Source of the DNA: an uncultured Actinomycetes bacterium
GTDB taxonomy: Bacteria > Actinomycetota > Actinomycetes > S36-B12
Reading direction: 5' to 3'
DNA: 6,719 nt
Assembly (NCBI GenBank): GCA_937876275.1
Contig: CALFIA010000319.1
Location: forward strand, 1-6,719
Made by a program: the position numbers and the translations under genes. The notes under the pieces are model-generated. The model made no database searches. It worked only from the letters and a program-made list of their open reading frames with translations, and was not told the DNA's origin. Of this stretch, positions 1-6,719 are shown in pieces (the first letter of the stretch is position 1; every line of letters begins with the position of its first letter).

Positions 1-2214
1 CACGAGAACACCGGCCCCAGGGTCGGGCTCTGTGTCGACTTCCACGCCCTGCAGAACTGCCGCAGAGAGTGACTCGATGGTTCGGACGTCTACCGAAGGG
101 CCATGCAGATAGACGGAGAGATGATCGTGATCCGCGGCGGTCATGGCACGAACAGTGACGGAGTCCGCAGAAGCGATGGCGCTCTCCAGTCCTTGCACGA
201 GCTCGGTAGGCAGGGGAGTCGTCGAAGCGCTGCTGATCAGCGTGCCCACCTGCGAGGGGATTGAATGACTGAAGGCTGCGTTGCAGAGGCGAGCGGCGAC
301 CCGGGCGAACTCACCACTGGCTACCGGGTCGACCTGGATCGTGGCCCGAATGAGGCCTTCGAGACAGGCGAGCTCATGGCGGGTTGCAGCATCGACCTCG
401 GCCCCGTCGGCGATCCTGGCGATGATCGCTTCGGCCTGCGCAACGCACGCTGAGAGTTGACTATCAATAACCGAGGCCGCGTTCGCCCTGATGATCTCCG
501 CATTCATTGCGGCACGCTGCAGCAAGAGTGCATCCTGAGCCCGGCGGAAGCGTCGGGTAGTAAGCGAGGCGACCACCACGACGACCGGAACGATGACGAG
601 GCAGTTCACAATGCCGATCAGTAATGGTTGTCGGTCAGCAGGTGCAGCATGGGCTGCGAGCGCGATCATGCCAAATGCCCAGATCGCCAGGCTCACGGCA
701 AACTTCCAGCGTCGAGACCACAACGCGATTGCAATGAGCGCATAGCCCGATGTGACCATTCCGGGTGCGAGTTCGGCTACTGAGATGTCGTGCGGGAGAC
801 CGAATCGTGCTATCCAGGGCGTCAACGCGAGAGCGAGCAGCGCGCAGGCCATTGTGGGCAGACTTGGTTTGCGCTGACGCAGCAGAATTCGTGCGCCAAC
901 TATTACCGCAGCCAGGTTGGCTGCAATGATCAACCACCCGGCGACCGTGACACCTGCCGAAAGAACATCAAAAGCGATGCCGACAGCGCCCACCGCCAAC
1001 AGTGGAGCCGAGAGCAGTGTGCGGCCCTGCGCGAAGCCGTCGTTGGAAATACTCACAGTGGTTCGGGTCGCGGAGGTCGGCACGGTGATGGTGACTTCCG
1101 TTCGGCCCGGTTCGGTTGAGAATGACCACGAGCCGCCAATTCCCGAGATCCCGGCATCGAGAACTGAGCTCCATCCGAGGCCAGGGGTTGCGTCCTTCGA
1201 AATCCCGGACCCGTTGTCGGCGATGTGGATGTGCACCACATCGCCGTCGACCTTGCCGCTGACGATCACCTCTGTTGCGCCACCGTGCAGCACGGCATTC
1301 AATGCGCACTCGACGATCGCGGCCCGCCCTGCTGCGCGAGCCTCATCGGAGACAGGCAGGTCAATGATTGACTCATCGAGGGTGACGATTCCGGCCGCCA
1401 CACGAGCAGCCGTGGCTACCCGCAGGCTGTGCTCAATTTCGCCGGGAGTACTGCCAAGTTCGATGGTCCCCGCCTCAGAGATCAGGGTTTTCAAGCCCTC
1501 GCGATCGGGCTCCTCTGCCTGCAACAGGTAACGCAGAGTGCTGAGGAGGCGCTCGTGAACACTGACTGCCGCCGCTCGCCACATCCGCGAACGCTCCTGG
1601 GTCTCCTGCTCCGCTTGAATCCGCTCAGCAAGCCGTGCCCGCGAGGCGTCTTCGATCCGCGCTCGGCGCAGCAGGAAGTGCCAGGCGGTCCAGAGGGCGA
1701 GCGAGGAGGCTGCGAGTGATACGTAGGAGATCCAGCCATCGGCAATGGCAAGAGCGCCAGGCACGACATTGCCGGGGTGCATAGACCACGCAACTGCCAG
1801 CGCGAATGTGCAGGCGACGATTGAAATGAGACCGACGAGCGGGTCTGTCAGAAGAACAAGTGCGTACGCGACGTGTCCGGCGGAGGTTGCGACGGCGATC
1901 CAGGTGACCTCACTCGCGGTGCCGTGATTGATAAGCGTGGCGATCACTAGCGCGAGCGGGGCACCCATGATCAGCCAGATGCCTGCCGTCCGTCGGGAGA
2001 AACACCACCCCAGAGCGACACAGGCGGCCGAGACAACCAATGCCGCACGATCGGCCGGGGCCAGAAGTCGCCAGTGCCCAGCCCCGACTAACGCGGCGAA
2101 GAGCCAGGCTTCGGAAAGTAGAAGGAGAATGAGCCACCGTCGTGTGTCGAGGAGTCCTGCAACTCGTGAACCGACGATTGCGTTCTCGTCTGACCTAGGG
2201 AACAAGGCCTTCAT
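1..2214 (-). CDS. Membrane sensor histidine kinase (NarL/HPK7 type) with a second, degenerate kinase-like half; 3' end outside the window
   Basis: The frame is open for 738 codons from ATG 2214 to base 1, with no stop. Residues about 27-178 hold five or six hydrophobic segments. Residues 180-215 form a charged, probably coiled linker. A phosphoacceptor motif follows (VHERLLSTL, His220 then Glu221), as in HisKA_3-type dimerisation helices. The ATPase domain (about 290-379) shows the N box (Glu302, Asn306), the G1 box DNGSG (333-337) and GLG (345-347). The protein should therefore autophosphorylate and pass phosphate to the regulator encoded just upstream. Such kinases normally end after the ATPase. 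This one continues with a second hydrophobic block (about 399-553, five or six segments), another charged helix (555-600) and a region resembling a decayed kinase core. ATG 2214 was chosen because AAGG lies six bases upstream and it overlaps the regulator's stop; GTG 2217 is an alternative. The stimulus is unknown. Kinase identity is firm; the role of the second half is inference. Confidence 0.88.
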   Translation of the reverse strand, partial: MKALFPRSDENAIVGSRVAGLLDTRRWLILLLLSEAWLFAALVGAGHWRLLAPADRAALVVSAACVALGWCFSRRTAGIWLIMGAPLALVIATLINHGTASEVTWIAVATSAGHVAYALVLLTDPLVGLISIVACTFALAVAWSMHPGNVVPGALAIADGWISYVSLAASSLALWTAWHFLLRRARIEDASRARLAERIQAEQETQERSRMWRAAAVSVHERLLSTLRYLLQAEEPDREGLKTLISEAGTIELGSTPGEIEHSLRVATAARVAAGIVTLDESIIDLPVSDEARAAGRAAIVECALNAVLHGGATEVIVSGKVDGDVVHIHIADNGSGISKDATPGLGWSSVLDAGISGIGGSWSFSTEPGRTEVTITVPTSATRTTVSISNDGFAQGRTLLSAPLLAVGAVGIAFDVLSAGVTVAGWLIIAANLAAVIVGARILLRQRKPSLPTMACALLALALTPWIARFGLPHDISVAELAPGMVTSGYALIAIALWSRRWKFAVSLAIWAFGMIALAAHAAPADRQPLLIGIVNCLVIVPVVVVVASLTTRRFRRAQDALLLQRAAMNAEIIRANAASVIDSQLSACVAQAEAIIARIADGAEVDAATRHELACLEGLIRATIQVDPVASGEFARVAARLCNAAFSHSIPSQVGTLISSASTTPLPTELVQGLESAIASADSVTVRAMTAADHDHLSVYLHGPSVDVRTIESLSAAVLQGVEVDTEPDPGAGVLV
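2195..2214 (-). other. 20-base overlap between response regulator and kinase genes
   Basis: The kinase ATG (2214-2212) lies inside the last codons of the regulator, whose TAG stop is at 2197-2195, in a different frame. Overlaps of this kind usually mean co-transcription and translational coupling, which would keep kinase and regulator amounts linked. The kinase start has only a short AAGG as its own ribosome site, which fits coupling. Confidence 0.8.
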
Positions 2215-2833
2215 CACGTGCCTTGCGGTAGAGGTCAGTCTTGCTCGGGATTGCCGTGCCGACCTTCAAGTACTTCTCGCGCACGCGCTTGATGTACTCC
2301 TGAGCAGTCGCAGGCTTGACCTCCATGCGGCGTGCCACAGCGTCGATCGTCAGCCCGGAGGCGTAGAGCACCATGGCGGTGCGCTCGCGCTCCGTGAGCG
2401 GCACGCTCACGGTTTCGTCCTCAGCCAGAATCGCGGCAACATCACGTGAGGTGGACGGTTCGCCCTGGAGTGTGAGCATGAAGGCGTTCGCGAACTCCTC
2501 GCTCTCGGACTGCTTCGACACGAAGCCGAGGGCGCCAACCCGCAGTGAAGCTCGAACGGTTGCCGGATTAGCGAGTGCACTCACGATGAGCACCTTGCAC
2601 CCTGCATCGACGAGCTCGGCCGTATTGGTGACAGGGGAGCGGGTGTCGCCGAGATCGAGGTCGAGGATGGCGCAATCGATCGGCTGCCGGCCATGCTCGG
2701 CGATGGCATCGGAGATCGTGGCCCCTTCATAGGCAAATTCAGCATCAGGTACCAACGCGCTGATCCGGGCACGCAGGGCATCGCGAAAGAGCGGGTGATC
2801 ATCGATCACCGCGACACGGATGGCGGCTGCCAT
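2195..2833 (-). CDS. NarL/LuxR-family response regulator transcription factor
   Basis: A complete 212-residue protein, the usual size for this family. The receiver domain (about 5-120) has the acidic pair Asp11-Asp12 in IDDHPLFRDAL, phosphoacceptor Asp58 in ILDLDLGD, Ser85 at the switch position and the conserved Lys107. A variable linker is followed by a C-terminal LuxR/GerE helix-turn-helix starting at LTERERTAM (about residues 147-195), which binds DNA when the receiver is phosphorylated. ATG 2833 was chosen because AAGGAG sits six bases upstream and the receiver fold starts at once. The frame stays open upstream to an ATG at 3049, but that extension has no family support. The gene overlaps the following kinase gene by 20 bases, so that kinase is the likely phosphodonor. 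Target genes cannot be read from sequence; the divergent surface-protein gene is the nearest candidate. Confidence 0.95.
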   Translation of the reverse strand: MAAAIRVAVIDDHPLFRDALRARISALVPDAEFAYEGATISDAIAEHGRQPIDCAILDLDLGDTRSPVTNTAELVDAGCKVLIVSALANPATVRASLRVGALGFVSKQSESEEFANAFMLTLQGEPSTSRDVAAILAEDETVSVPLTERERTAMVLYASGLTIDAVARRMEVKPATAQEYIKRVREKYLKVGTAIPSKTDLYRKARDEGLVP

Positions 2834-2839
2834 GTGGAT

Positions 2840-2845
2840 CTCCTT
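2840..2845 (-). promoter_or_regulatory. Ribosome binding site of the response regulator
   Basis: AAGGAG on the minus strand lies six bases before ATG 2833. This strong Shine-Dalgarno match decides the start of the regulator against the longer open frame. Confidence 0.85.
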
Positions 2846-3131
2846 CGCGTAGGTACACGAGTCTGCCGTGGATTTACCGGCTGAGCTGGTTCGGGTCTCG
2901 CCTTTGGAAGGTTTGTCATGAATCTGGGGACAATCATTCTTGGTTGGACAGCGCAAGCATGTGCCACCCGCAGTGACTTTCAACTTCACCGTGAGACTTT
3001 GCGACGAGGTTCGTAGGTGGCTGAGGTCATCTTCACTATCCCGGCACAATTGAGATTAGAGAGTTCGTCAGGAAACCGGGGACGGCTGATGGTCAGTGTT
3101 GGATCCCGACGTTACTTACCGTGTAAGCACC
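2846..3131. promoter_or_regulatory. Divergent intergenic region between the two-component operon and the surface-protein gene
   Basis: Both transcription units start from this stretch of about 290 bases, so it must hold promoters in both directions. No -35/-10 pair with good spacing could be assigned on either strand. Weak candidates are TACCGT at 3117-3122 on the plus strand, close enough to ATG 3132 for a nearly leaderless transcript, and TAATCT on the minus strand (3058-3053) without a recognisable -35 box. A loose repeat (GTGACTTT near 2973 and GTGAGACTTT near 2991) could be part of an operator, but is too short to claim. No convincing gene or terminator hairpin was seen here. Confidence 0.5.
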
Positions 3132-3278
3132 ATGTCCTCCCATCGTCGCGCGCGGACGGCCTCGATAGGCGTGAGCCGTCCAGGTCGTCGATCAGGCATG
3201 CACCGGTGGCTGGTGGGTGGTGTTGCCACCGTCACTGCTTTCGCAGGAATACTCGCCACTGCACCCGCCGCTTCAGCC
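3132..3278 (+). other. Signal peptide of the surface protein
   Basis: A basic N-region rich in Arg (residues 1-25) precedes a hydrophobic core (about 27-44). The cleavage motif APAASA ends at residue 49, followed by TPAIT. This is a Sec-type signal with an unusually long N-region. Starting at Met23 would give a standard-length signal, so the true start may be 3198. No clean twin-arginine motif is present. Confidence 0.8.
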
Positions 3279-6200
3279 ACGCCGGCGATCACCGTGAGCA
3301 CATCGGCAAGCAGTGTCGCGCCGAGCTCGACCGTTGATCTCACTGCAGCCGCGCCGGTAGCGCAGGCAGGCTCCACCACTCAGGAGATCACCCAGGTCAT
3401 CGACCCGACAAAGGTGAAGCTGACCGCCCTGTCAGACATTACGTACCCGGTGGGCTGGTCACTGTCGTACTGCTCGGGCGCATCGACCGACTGCACTGTT
3501 GCCGGAAACTTCTCGGCGACCACACCGGCGAACGCCACTGCGTGGGCGAATGTGAAAGCCATCAAGGCGACGGGCTCCATCGATTCACAGGGCGAATCGG
3601 GCGGCTATCAGAAGGCCGCGGGCACGGCGACCGGCGCGGGGATCCAGCAGACGCCCGCCACGATTCCTGCCTCCGGTGCTGGGGACGGCTACCAGGCATT
3701 CTTCGATCCAGGGCATACCCGGGTGTTCAACGTGTACCACCACCAATCGGGCACCTCTCAGATCGACTGCCATGTCATCACGACTGGCGCGACGTGTTCG
3801 GGCTTCCCGTTCCGCTCAGGTATCTCCACGACAAATCAGTACTCGATGGGTCGCGTGGTGGGTACCAAGATCTGGATCCCGGGCTTCCGGACGGGGGCAA
3901 CATCCGCCGACTACTCCGTGGGATTCAGTTGCGTGGACATCTCGGCGGTCCTGTCCTCGGGTGGGGCCCCGGCGCTGTGCTCAACCTCCTTTGTTCCTCT
4001 GGCCACCGGTGCGAGCGTGTCGATCGGAAGTGTGTCGGACAATGATCTCCGCGCGATACGTTCGATTGACGGGGTGTCCACCGGCGGGTCAAGCACTGAA
4101 AGCCAACTGTGGAGCATGGTCGTCGGGACGGGAAACCTCATCTGTCTCGATACTGCCACCGGAGCCGCGTGCTCAGGAATGCCCGCTAATGGATGGCCCA
4201 CGGCGGTCAAGGGTTACAAATTGGACAACTATGTTGGTGGCTTTTACACCTCGCTTGCCGTGGCCGATGGTCGCATCTACCTTGAGGGCTCCGATTCGGC
4301 AGATCCAAATGTTGTTGGCAACTTGACGATCGCCTGCGTGCTCGTAAGCAATCCTGCGACTACGTGCACGGGATTCACGGGCGGCAAGAATCTGGGAAAA
4401 GCGAACACGAACATCTCTGGTGCAGCTGCCTCCTCAGGCTATGGTGCTAGCAGGGTGGGTAACCTCGTTGAGTTGCCCTCGTCCTCGGGCACCTCGTCCG
4501 GCGTGTGTCTGCTCGGCGATACCCGAGCGCTCGGCTATTACGACAATAACCAGGTGCGCCCGGCGTCAAGCACGACAGCAGTGCCGTGCTGGGATTCCTT
4601 GGGCAACTCCTTCAACGGTCCCGCCAGCCTCAGCACCATGGTGACCTCCGCATTCAGCTGGGGATTCGCGGAGTATCAGCAGCCGTTGCGCATGGGCTCG
4701 CGGATCTTTTGGGGCAATGGCGTCAACTTCAGGAGTGATGCCAACTACCCGCCACGAGCATTCTGCTGGGATGCGAGTGTCTCGAGTGGTGCGGGCGGTC
4801 CATGCGCAGGAATGCTTGACACCGGCTATGTGACCGACAACTACTCGGTGACTCCAGACCCGGTCATCACGAACTGCATGTGGGTGACGCGTCACGACCA
4901 GCCCAATCTCGTCACGTACAACATGGTCGATCGAGTGACCAGTTGTGCATCTGTTGCGCCGAGTGCGGTCTCATTCGCAGGTGCCAGCATCGTGCCCCGC
5001 ATGGCCTGTACAGCCAACCCCGATGCCATTCGTTCGTGGGATTCGTTCACGCTGACGAATGTCGCGGGGAGCAGCAGTTACACGGCTACGTTGACCGTGA
5101 AGAATTCCAGTGGCAGTGCGATCTCCGGGTGGACCGATATTCCCGTGACCACGGGAACTGCCCTGAGTCTCAGCAGTCTGTTGCCGGCGACGACCGGCCT
5201 CACTCCAAGTTTCGACGTCACCATTGTTGCCAGTTCCGGTTCTCCAACCTCTGCTACGGCGACTGTGGTGGTCGTCGGTGATGCGCCGGAGCTCTGCTCG
5301 CGCGTGACGGCTCTGGCCGTGTGTCCGACAGCCCTAGGCCCGGTGGATCCCGGCGCGCTCGTTCCCGGATCGGTCGGCATCACCGGTTCGGGTTCCTCAT
5401 CGATCGGAGCATCGACGACAACCTTCGTCTCCGGCTCGGCCAGCGTGACGATCACCGCGGCGAGCTCCTCTCAATGCGGAAGTACGTTGTCGGGTCGGGC
5501 AGGCGATGCGAGTTCCGGCGCTGGCGGTAACCCTGTCGCGGGGGTCACGGTGTCGCTGCTGGATAGCAGCGGGGTGGCGGTCACGTACCCGAATGACTAC
5601 TCGGTGGTGGCCTTACAAGGTCAGCCGGTGACGACGACGACTGATGCGTCAGGTAATTACTCATTCGGATACTTGACGCCTGGTTCGTATAAAGCACGGT
5701 TCGGCTCCCTCTCTTCAGCGACGTCAACAAGTGCGACCGTGGTCTCGGGCGCGGCCGGTTCGTCACTGACGACCGTGAGCGGTTCAGGCGGTACGTCGAC
5801 CTCGGCGGTTGGCGCGCTGGTGGTCGGCACGAATGGCGTGGTCAATGGCCTGTATGTGCTGGCGGCGACTGCATCGGCAGATACTTCCACCGGTGGCCAG
5901 GGCGTGACGCAGACGATCTCGCCGATGACCAATGACACGGCGTCTACGGGTGGAACGAAGCCAGCGTCGGGAACCCCGGTGAAGCTGTGCAGCCCTGGTG
6001 GATCGGCGCCGTGCACGCAGACCAGTGTGGTCGTGTCGGGTGAGGGCACGTACACGGCTAATGCGAATGGCACGGTGTCGTTCGTGCCGCTGCCCGGTTT
6101 CACGGGCACGGCGACGCCAGTGCCGTACACCTTCACTGACTCCGCCGCGAGCAGTGCGTCGAGCACGATTACTGCGACCGTGGTGCCTGCTCCGGTGCCT

Positions 6201-6719
6201 GCAGCCAATACGGGTTCGGGTGCCTGGGATACCAATCAGACGTTCACGCCGTTCGCTGACGACACTCCTGGATCAGTCGGAGGCACGTCATACCCGTTCT
6301 CGGCAACGAGTGTGAAGATCTGTGCGGCTTCGACGGCTGATGCATCATGCACGGCCACCTCCAACATCGTGGTGGCCAATGAAGGTACGTGGAGTGTTGA
6401 TCCGGCGACAGGTGTGGTGACCTTCGATCCGCTTCCAACGTTCACGGGCACGGCAACGCCGATCAAGTACTGCGTGTCGGATTCGGTCAGTCAGCGGGCC
6501 TGCTCGACGATCACTCCCACGGTGAATTCGCCCGTGGCGCCGAGTGCCACGGCGGAGACGAAGTCGGTGGCCCCTGGTGGCACGGTGGCGTTCTCGACGT
6601 TGACCGGTGCTGCTGGTGCGGGGGGCGCAACTGCAGGGCAGTCCGTCGGCGGTCTGGCGACTCTTGCACCGCCGCCCATGAAGAAGGCCCATAACCTGGC
6701 CAGGGCGAGGCGGTTTCGG
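3132..6719 (+). CDS. Large secreted multidomain surface protein: Cys-pair propeller-like region, SdrD/Cna-B-like domain, CshA-type fibril repeats; 3' end outside the window
   Basis: The frame is open for 1196 codons to the right edge. Residues 1-49 are a signal peptide. Residues about 90-130 form a small beta-rich module with C114 and C121. Residues about 190-605 carry seven Cys-pair units, suggesting a propeller. Residues about 606-780 are Ser/Thr/Val/Gly-rich, Ig-like segments with C722/C731. Residues about 785-858 match the SdrD_B/Cna-B style. CshA-type repeats run from about 914. The protein is therefore exported and probably builds or decorates a surface fibril that contacts cells or matrix, as CshA does in streptococci; the ligand is unknown. 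No LPXTG motif or membrane anchor is seen, as expected for a protein cut at its C-terminal side. ATG 3132 was chosen because it precedes the signal peptide and an in-frame stop lies at 3087. It lacks a clear ribosome site; ATG 3198 (residue 23) would give a shorter, also plausible signal peptide. The gene diverges from the two-component operon. Confidence 0.85.
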   Translation, partial: MSSHRRARTASIGVSRPGRRSGMHRWLVGGVATVTAFAGILATAPAASATPAITVSTSASSVAPSSTVDLTAAAPVAQAGSTTQEITQVIDPTKVKLTALSDITYPVGWSLSYCSGASTDCTVAGNFSATTPANATAWANVKAIKATGSIDSQGESGGYQKAAGTATGAGIQQTPATIPASGAGDGYQAFFDPGHTRVFNVYHHQSGTSQIDCHVITTGATCSGFPFRSGISTTNQYSMGRVVGTKIWIPGFRTGATSADYSVGFSCVDISAVLSSGGAPALCSTSFVPLATGASVSIGSVSDNDLRAIRSIDGVSTGGSSTESQLWSMVVGTGNLICLDTATGAACSGMPANGWPTAVKGYKLDNYVGGFYTSLAVADGRIYLEGSDSADPNVVGNLTIACVLVSNPATTCTGFTGGKNLGKANTNISGAAASSGYGASRVGNLVELPSSSGTSSGVCLLGDTRALGYYDNNQVRPASSTTAVPCWDSLGNSFNGPASLSTMVTSAFSWGFAEYQQPLRMGSRIFWGNGVNFRSDANYPPRAFCWDASVSSGAGGPCAGMLDTGYVTDNYSVTPDPVITNCMWVTRHDQPNLVTYNMVDRVTSCASVAPSAVSFAGASIVPRMACTANPDAIRSWDSFTLTNVAGSSSYTATLTVKNSSGSAISGWTDIPVTTGTALSLSSLLPATTGLTPSFDVTIVASSGSPTSATATVVVVGDAPELCSRVTALAVCPTALGPVDPGALVPGSVGITGSGSSSIGASTTTFVSGSASVTITAASSSQCGSTLSGRAGDASSGAGGNPVAGVTVSLLDSSGVAVTYPNDYSVVALQGQPVTTTTDASGNYSFGYLTPGSYKARFGSLSSATSTSATVVSGAAGSSLTTVSGSGGTSTSAVGALVVGTNGVVNGLYVLAATASADTSTGGQGVTQTISPMTNDTASTGGTKPASGTPVKLCSPGGSAPCTQTSVVVSGEGTYTANANGTVSFVPLPGFTGTATPVPYTFTDSAASSASSTITATVVPAPVPAANTGSGAWDTNQTFTPFADDTPGSVGGTSYPFSATSVKICAASTADASCTATSNIVVANEGTWSVDPATGVVTFDPLPTFTGTATPIKYCVSDSVSQRACSTITPTVNSPVAPSATAETKSVAPGGTVAFSTLTGAAGAGGATAGQSVGGLATLAPPPMKKAHNLARARRFR
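3768..4946 (+). repeat. Seven Cys-pair units, probable disulfide-stapled beta-propeller
   Basis: Seven pairs of cysteines recur along this part of the protein: C213/C222, C267/C283, C338/C347, C402/C412, C459/C486, C545/C558 and C582/C605. Several share a pattern of one hydrophobic strand, Cys, a short turn often with TG, Cys, then Ser/Thr/Ala-Gly and a hydrophobic residue (examples: ICLDTATGAACSGM, IACVLVSNPATTCTGF, AFCWDASVSSGAGGPCAGM). Each follows a strand resembling a propeller blade edge, such as KIWIPGF, RIYLEG or RIFWGNG. Seven units with irregular spacing of 37 to 86 residues would suit a seven-bladed propeller. The Cys positions are read directly; the fold and the disulfide pairing are inference. 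Confidence 0.55.
5484..5705 (+). other. SdrD_B/Cna-B-like beta-sandwich domain
   Basis: Residues about 785-858 begin TLSGRAGD, continue with NPVAGVTVSLLDSSG, then TTTDASGNYSF and GYLTPGSYKARFG. This order (modification start, PVAGVTV strand, T-D-ASG-Y-F, L-PG-Y) is the signature of SdrD_B/Cna-B or carboxypeptidase-regulatory-like domains that act as rigid stalk modules in Gram-positive surface proteins. No isopeptide-forming Lys/Asn pair was confidently identified. Confidence 0.75.
5871..6188 (+). repeat. CshA-type fibril repeat 1
   Basis: Residues about 914-1019. The unit opens with a GGQGVTQTISPMTND segment, carries a KLC...C pair (C953, C961), then GEGTYTANANGTVSFVPLPGFTG and a closing YTFTDSA...STITATVVP. 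This matches the layout of CshA fibril repeats (G-x-W/Y, G-x-V-x-F-x-P, F-x-G, then a D-S turn). Such repeats stack into a long stalk. Confidence 0.75.
6189..6536 (+). repeat. CshA-type fibril repeat 2
   Basis: Residues about 1020-1135, clearly the same unit as the preceding one: KICAASTADASC (C1064/C1073), NEGTWSVDPATGVVTFDPLPTF, TGTATPIKYC and a second Cys pair C1114/C1124 around VSDSVSQRA. The second pair is absent from repeat 1. The coding DNA shares a 20-base stretch with repeat 1 (6099-6118 and 6441-6460) with a single synonymous difference. Confidence 0.75.
6537..6719 (+). repeat. CshA-type fibril repeat 3, begun and cut by the window edge
   Basis: Residues 1136-1196 start like a new unit (SATAETKSVAPGGTVAFSTLTG), but the final 17 residues (PPPMKKAHNLARARRFR) turn Pro- and Arg/Lys-rich and no longer resemble a fibril repeat. 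The Cys pair expected at this point is not seen. The end may be of low sequence quality or a real departure. Confidence 0.45.

Noticed and set aside
917..1531. Plus-strand open frame of 204 codons
   Set aside because: It lies entirely opposite the kinase ATPase and phosphoacceptor region, whose motifs are clear on the minus strand. The predicted protein is low-complexity Ser/Pro/Arg and looks like a shadow.
2878..2901. Imperfect inverted repeat around GGCTGAGCTGG as a possible operator
   Set aside because: The arms do not pair beyond a few bases when written out, so it is not distinguishable from chance.
2834..3049. N-terminal extension of the response regulator by 72 residues from ATG 3049, containing a CLRCPTKNDC cysteine cluster
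   Set aside because: The receiver domain begins right after ATG 2833, which has a strong ribosome site, and family members have no such extension. The cysteines look like chance in an open intergenic frame.
3542..4326. Overlapping plus-strand open frames of 167 and 216 codons in other frames
   Set aside because: They lie inside the surface-protein frame, which is continuous from signal peptide to fibril repeats; their products are Arg/Pro/Ser-rich without domain signs.
5657..6235. Antisense open frame of 192 codons opposite the fibril repeats
   Set aside because: It mirrors the Thr/Val/Gly-rich repeats on the coding strand and is explained by their codon bias. It has no ribosome site and no recognisable domain.

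Overview
The window looks like a piece of a GC-rich actinobacterial chromosome, most likely from the Micrococcales/Microbacteriaceae side. Codon third positions are strongly G/C. The response regulator is of the NarL/LuxR type common there, and the surface protein carries CshA-type fibril repeats, which are frequent in that group. The organism call is an inference from gene style, not from a marker gene.

There are three genes in a divergent layout. On the minus strand, reading leftwards from 2833, a LuxR-family response regulator (2195-2833) is followed, with a 20-base overlap, by a large membrane sensor kinase (2214 down to base 1, still open at the left edge). They form a two-component operon with a good ribosome binding site in front of the regulator and probable translational coupling to the kinase. 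The kinase is unusual. After a complete membrane - phosphoacceptor - ATPase module it continues into a second membrane domain and a second, apparently degenerate kinase-like module, in which the histidine position is isoleucine.

On the plus strand, from about 3132 to the right edge and still open, is one large secreted protein of at least 1196 residues. It has a signal peptide, a long region with seven Cys-pair units that looks like a disulfide-stapled beta-propeller, Ig-like beta-rich segments, an SdrD/Cna-B-like domain, and then CshA-type fibril repeats (two complete, a third begun). It is best read as the N-terminal part of a cell-surface adhesin or fibril protein; its anchor lies outside the window.

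About 300 bases between the divergent start codons hold the promoters for both directions, although no promoter could be assigned with confidence. The arrangement invites the idea that the two-component system regulates the adhesin, but nothing in the sequence proves this. No RNA genes, insertion sequences, CRISPR arrays or prophage features were seen. The most notable feature is the fused kinase/pseudokinase; the Cys-pair propeller comes second.
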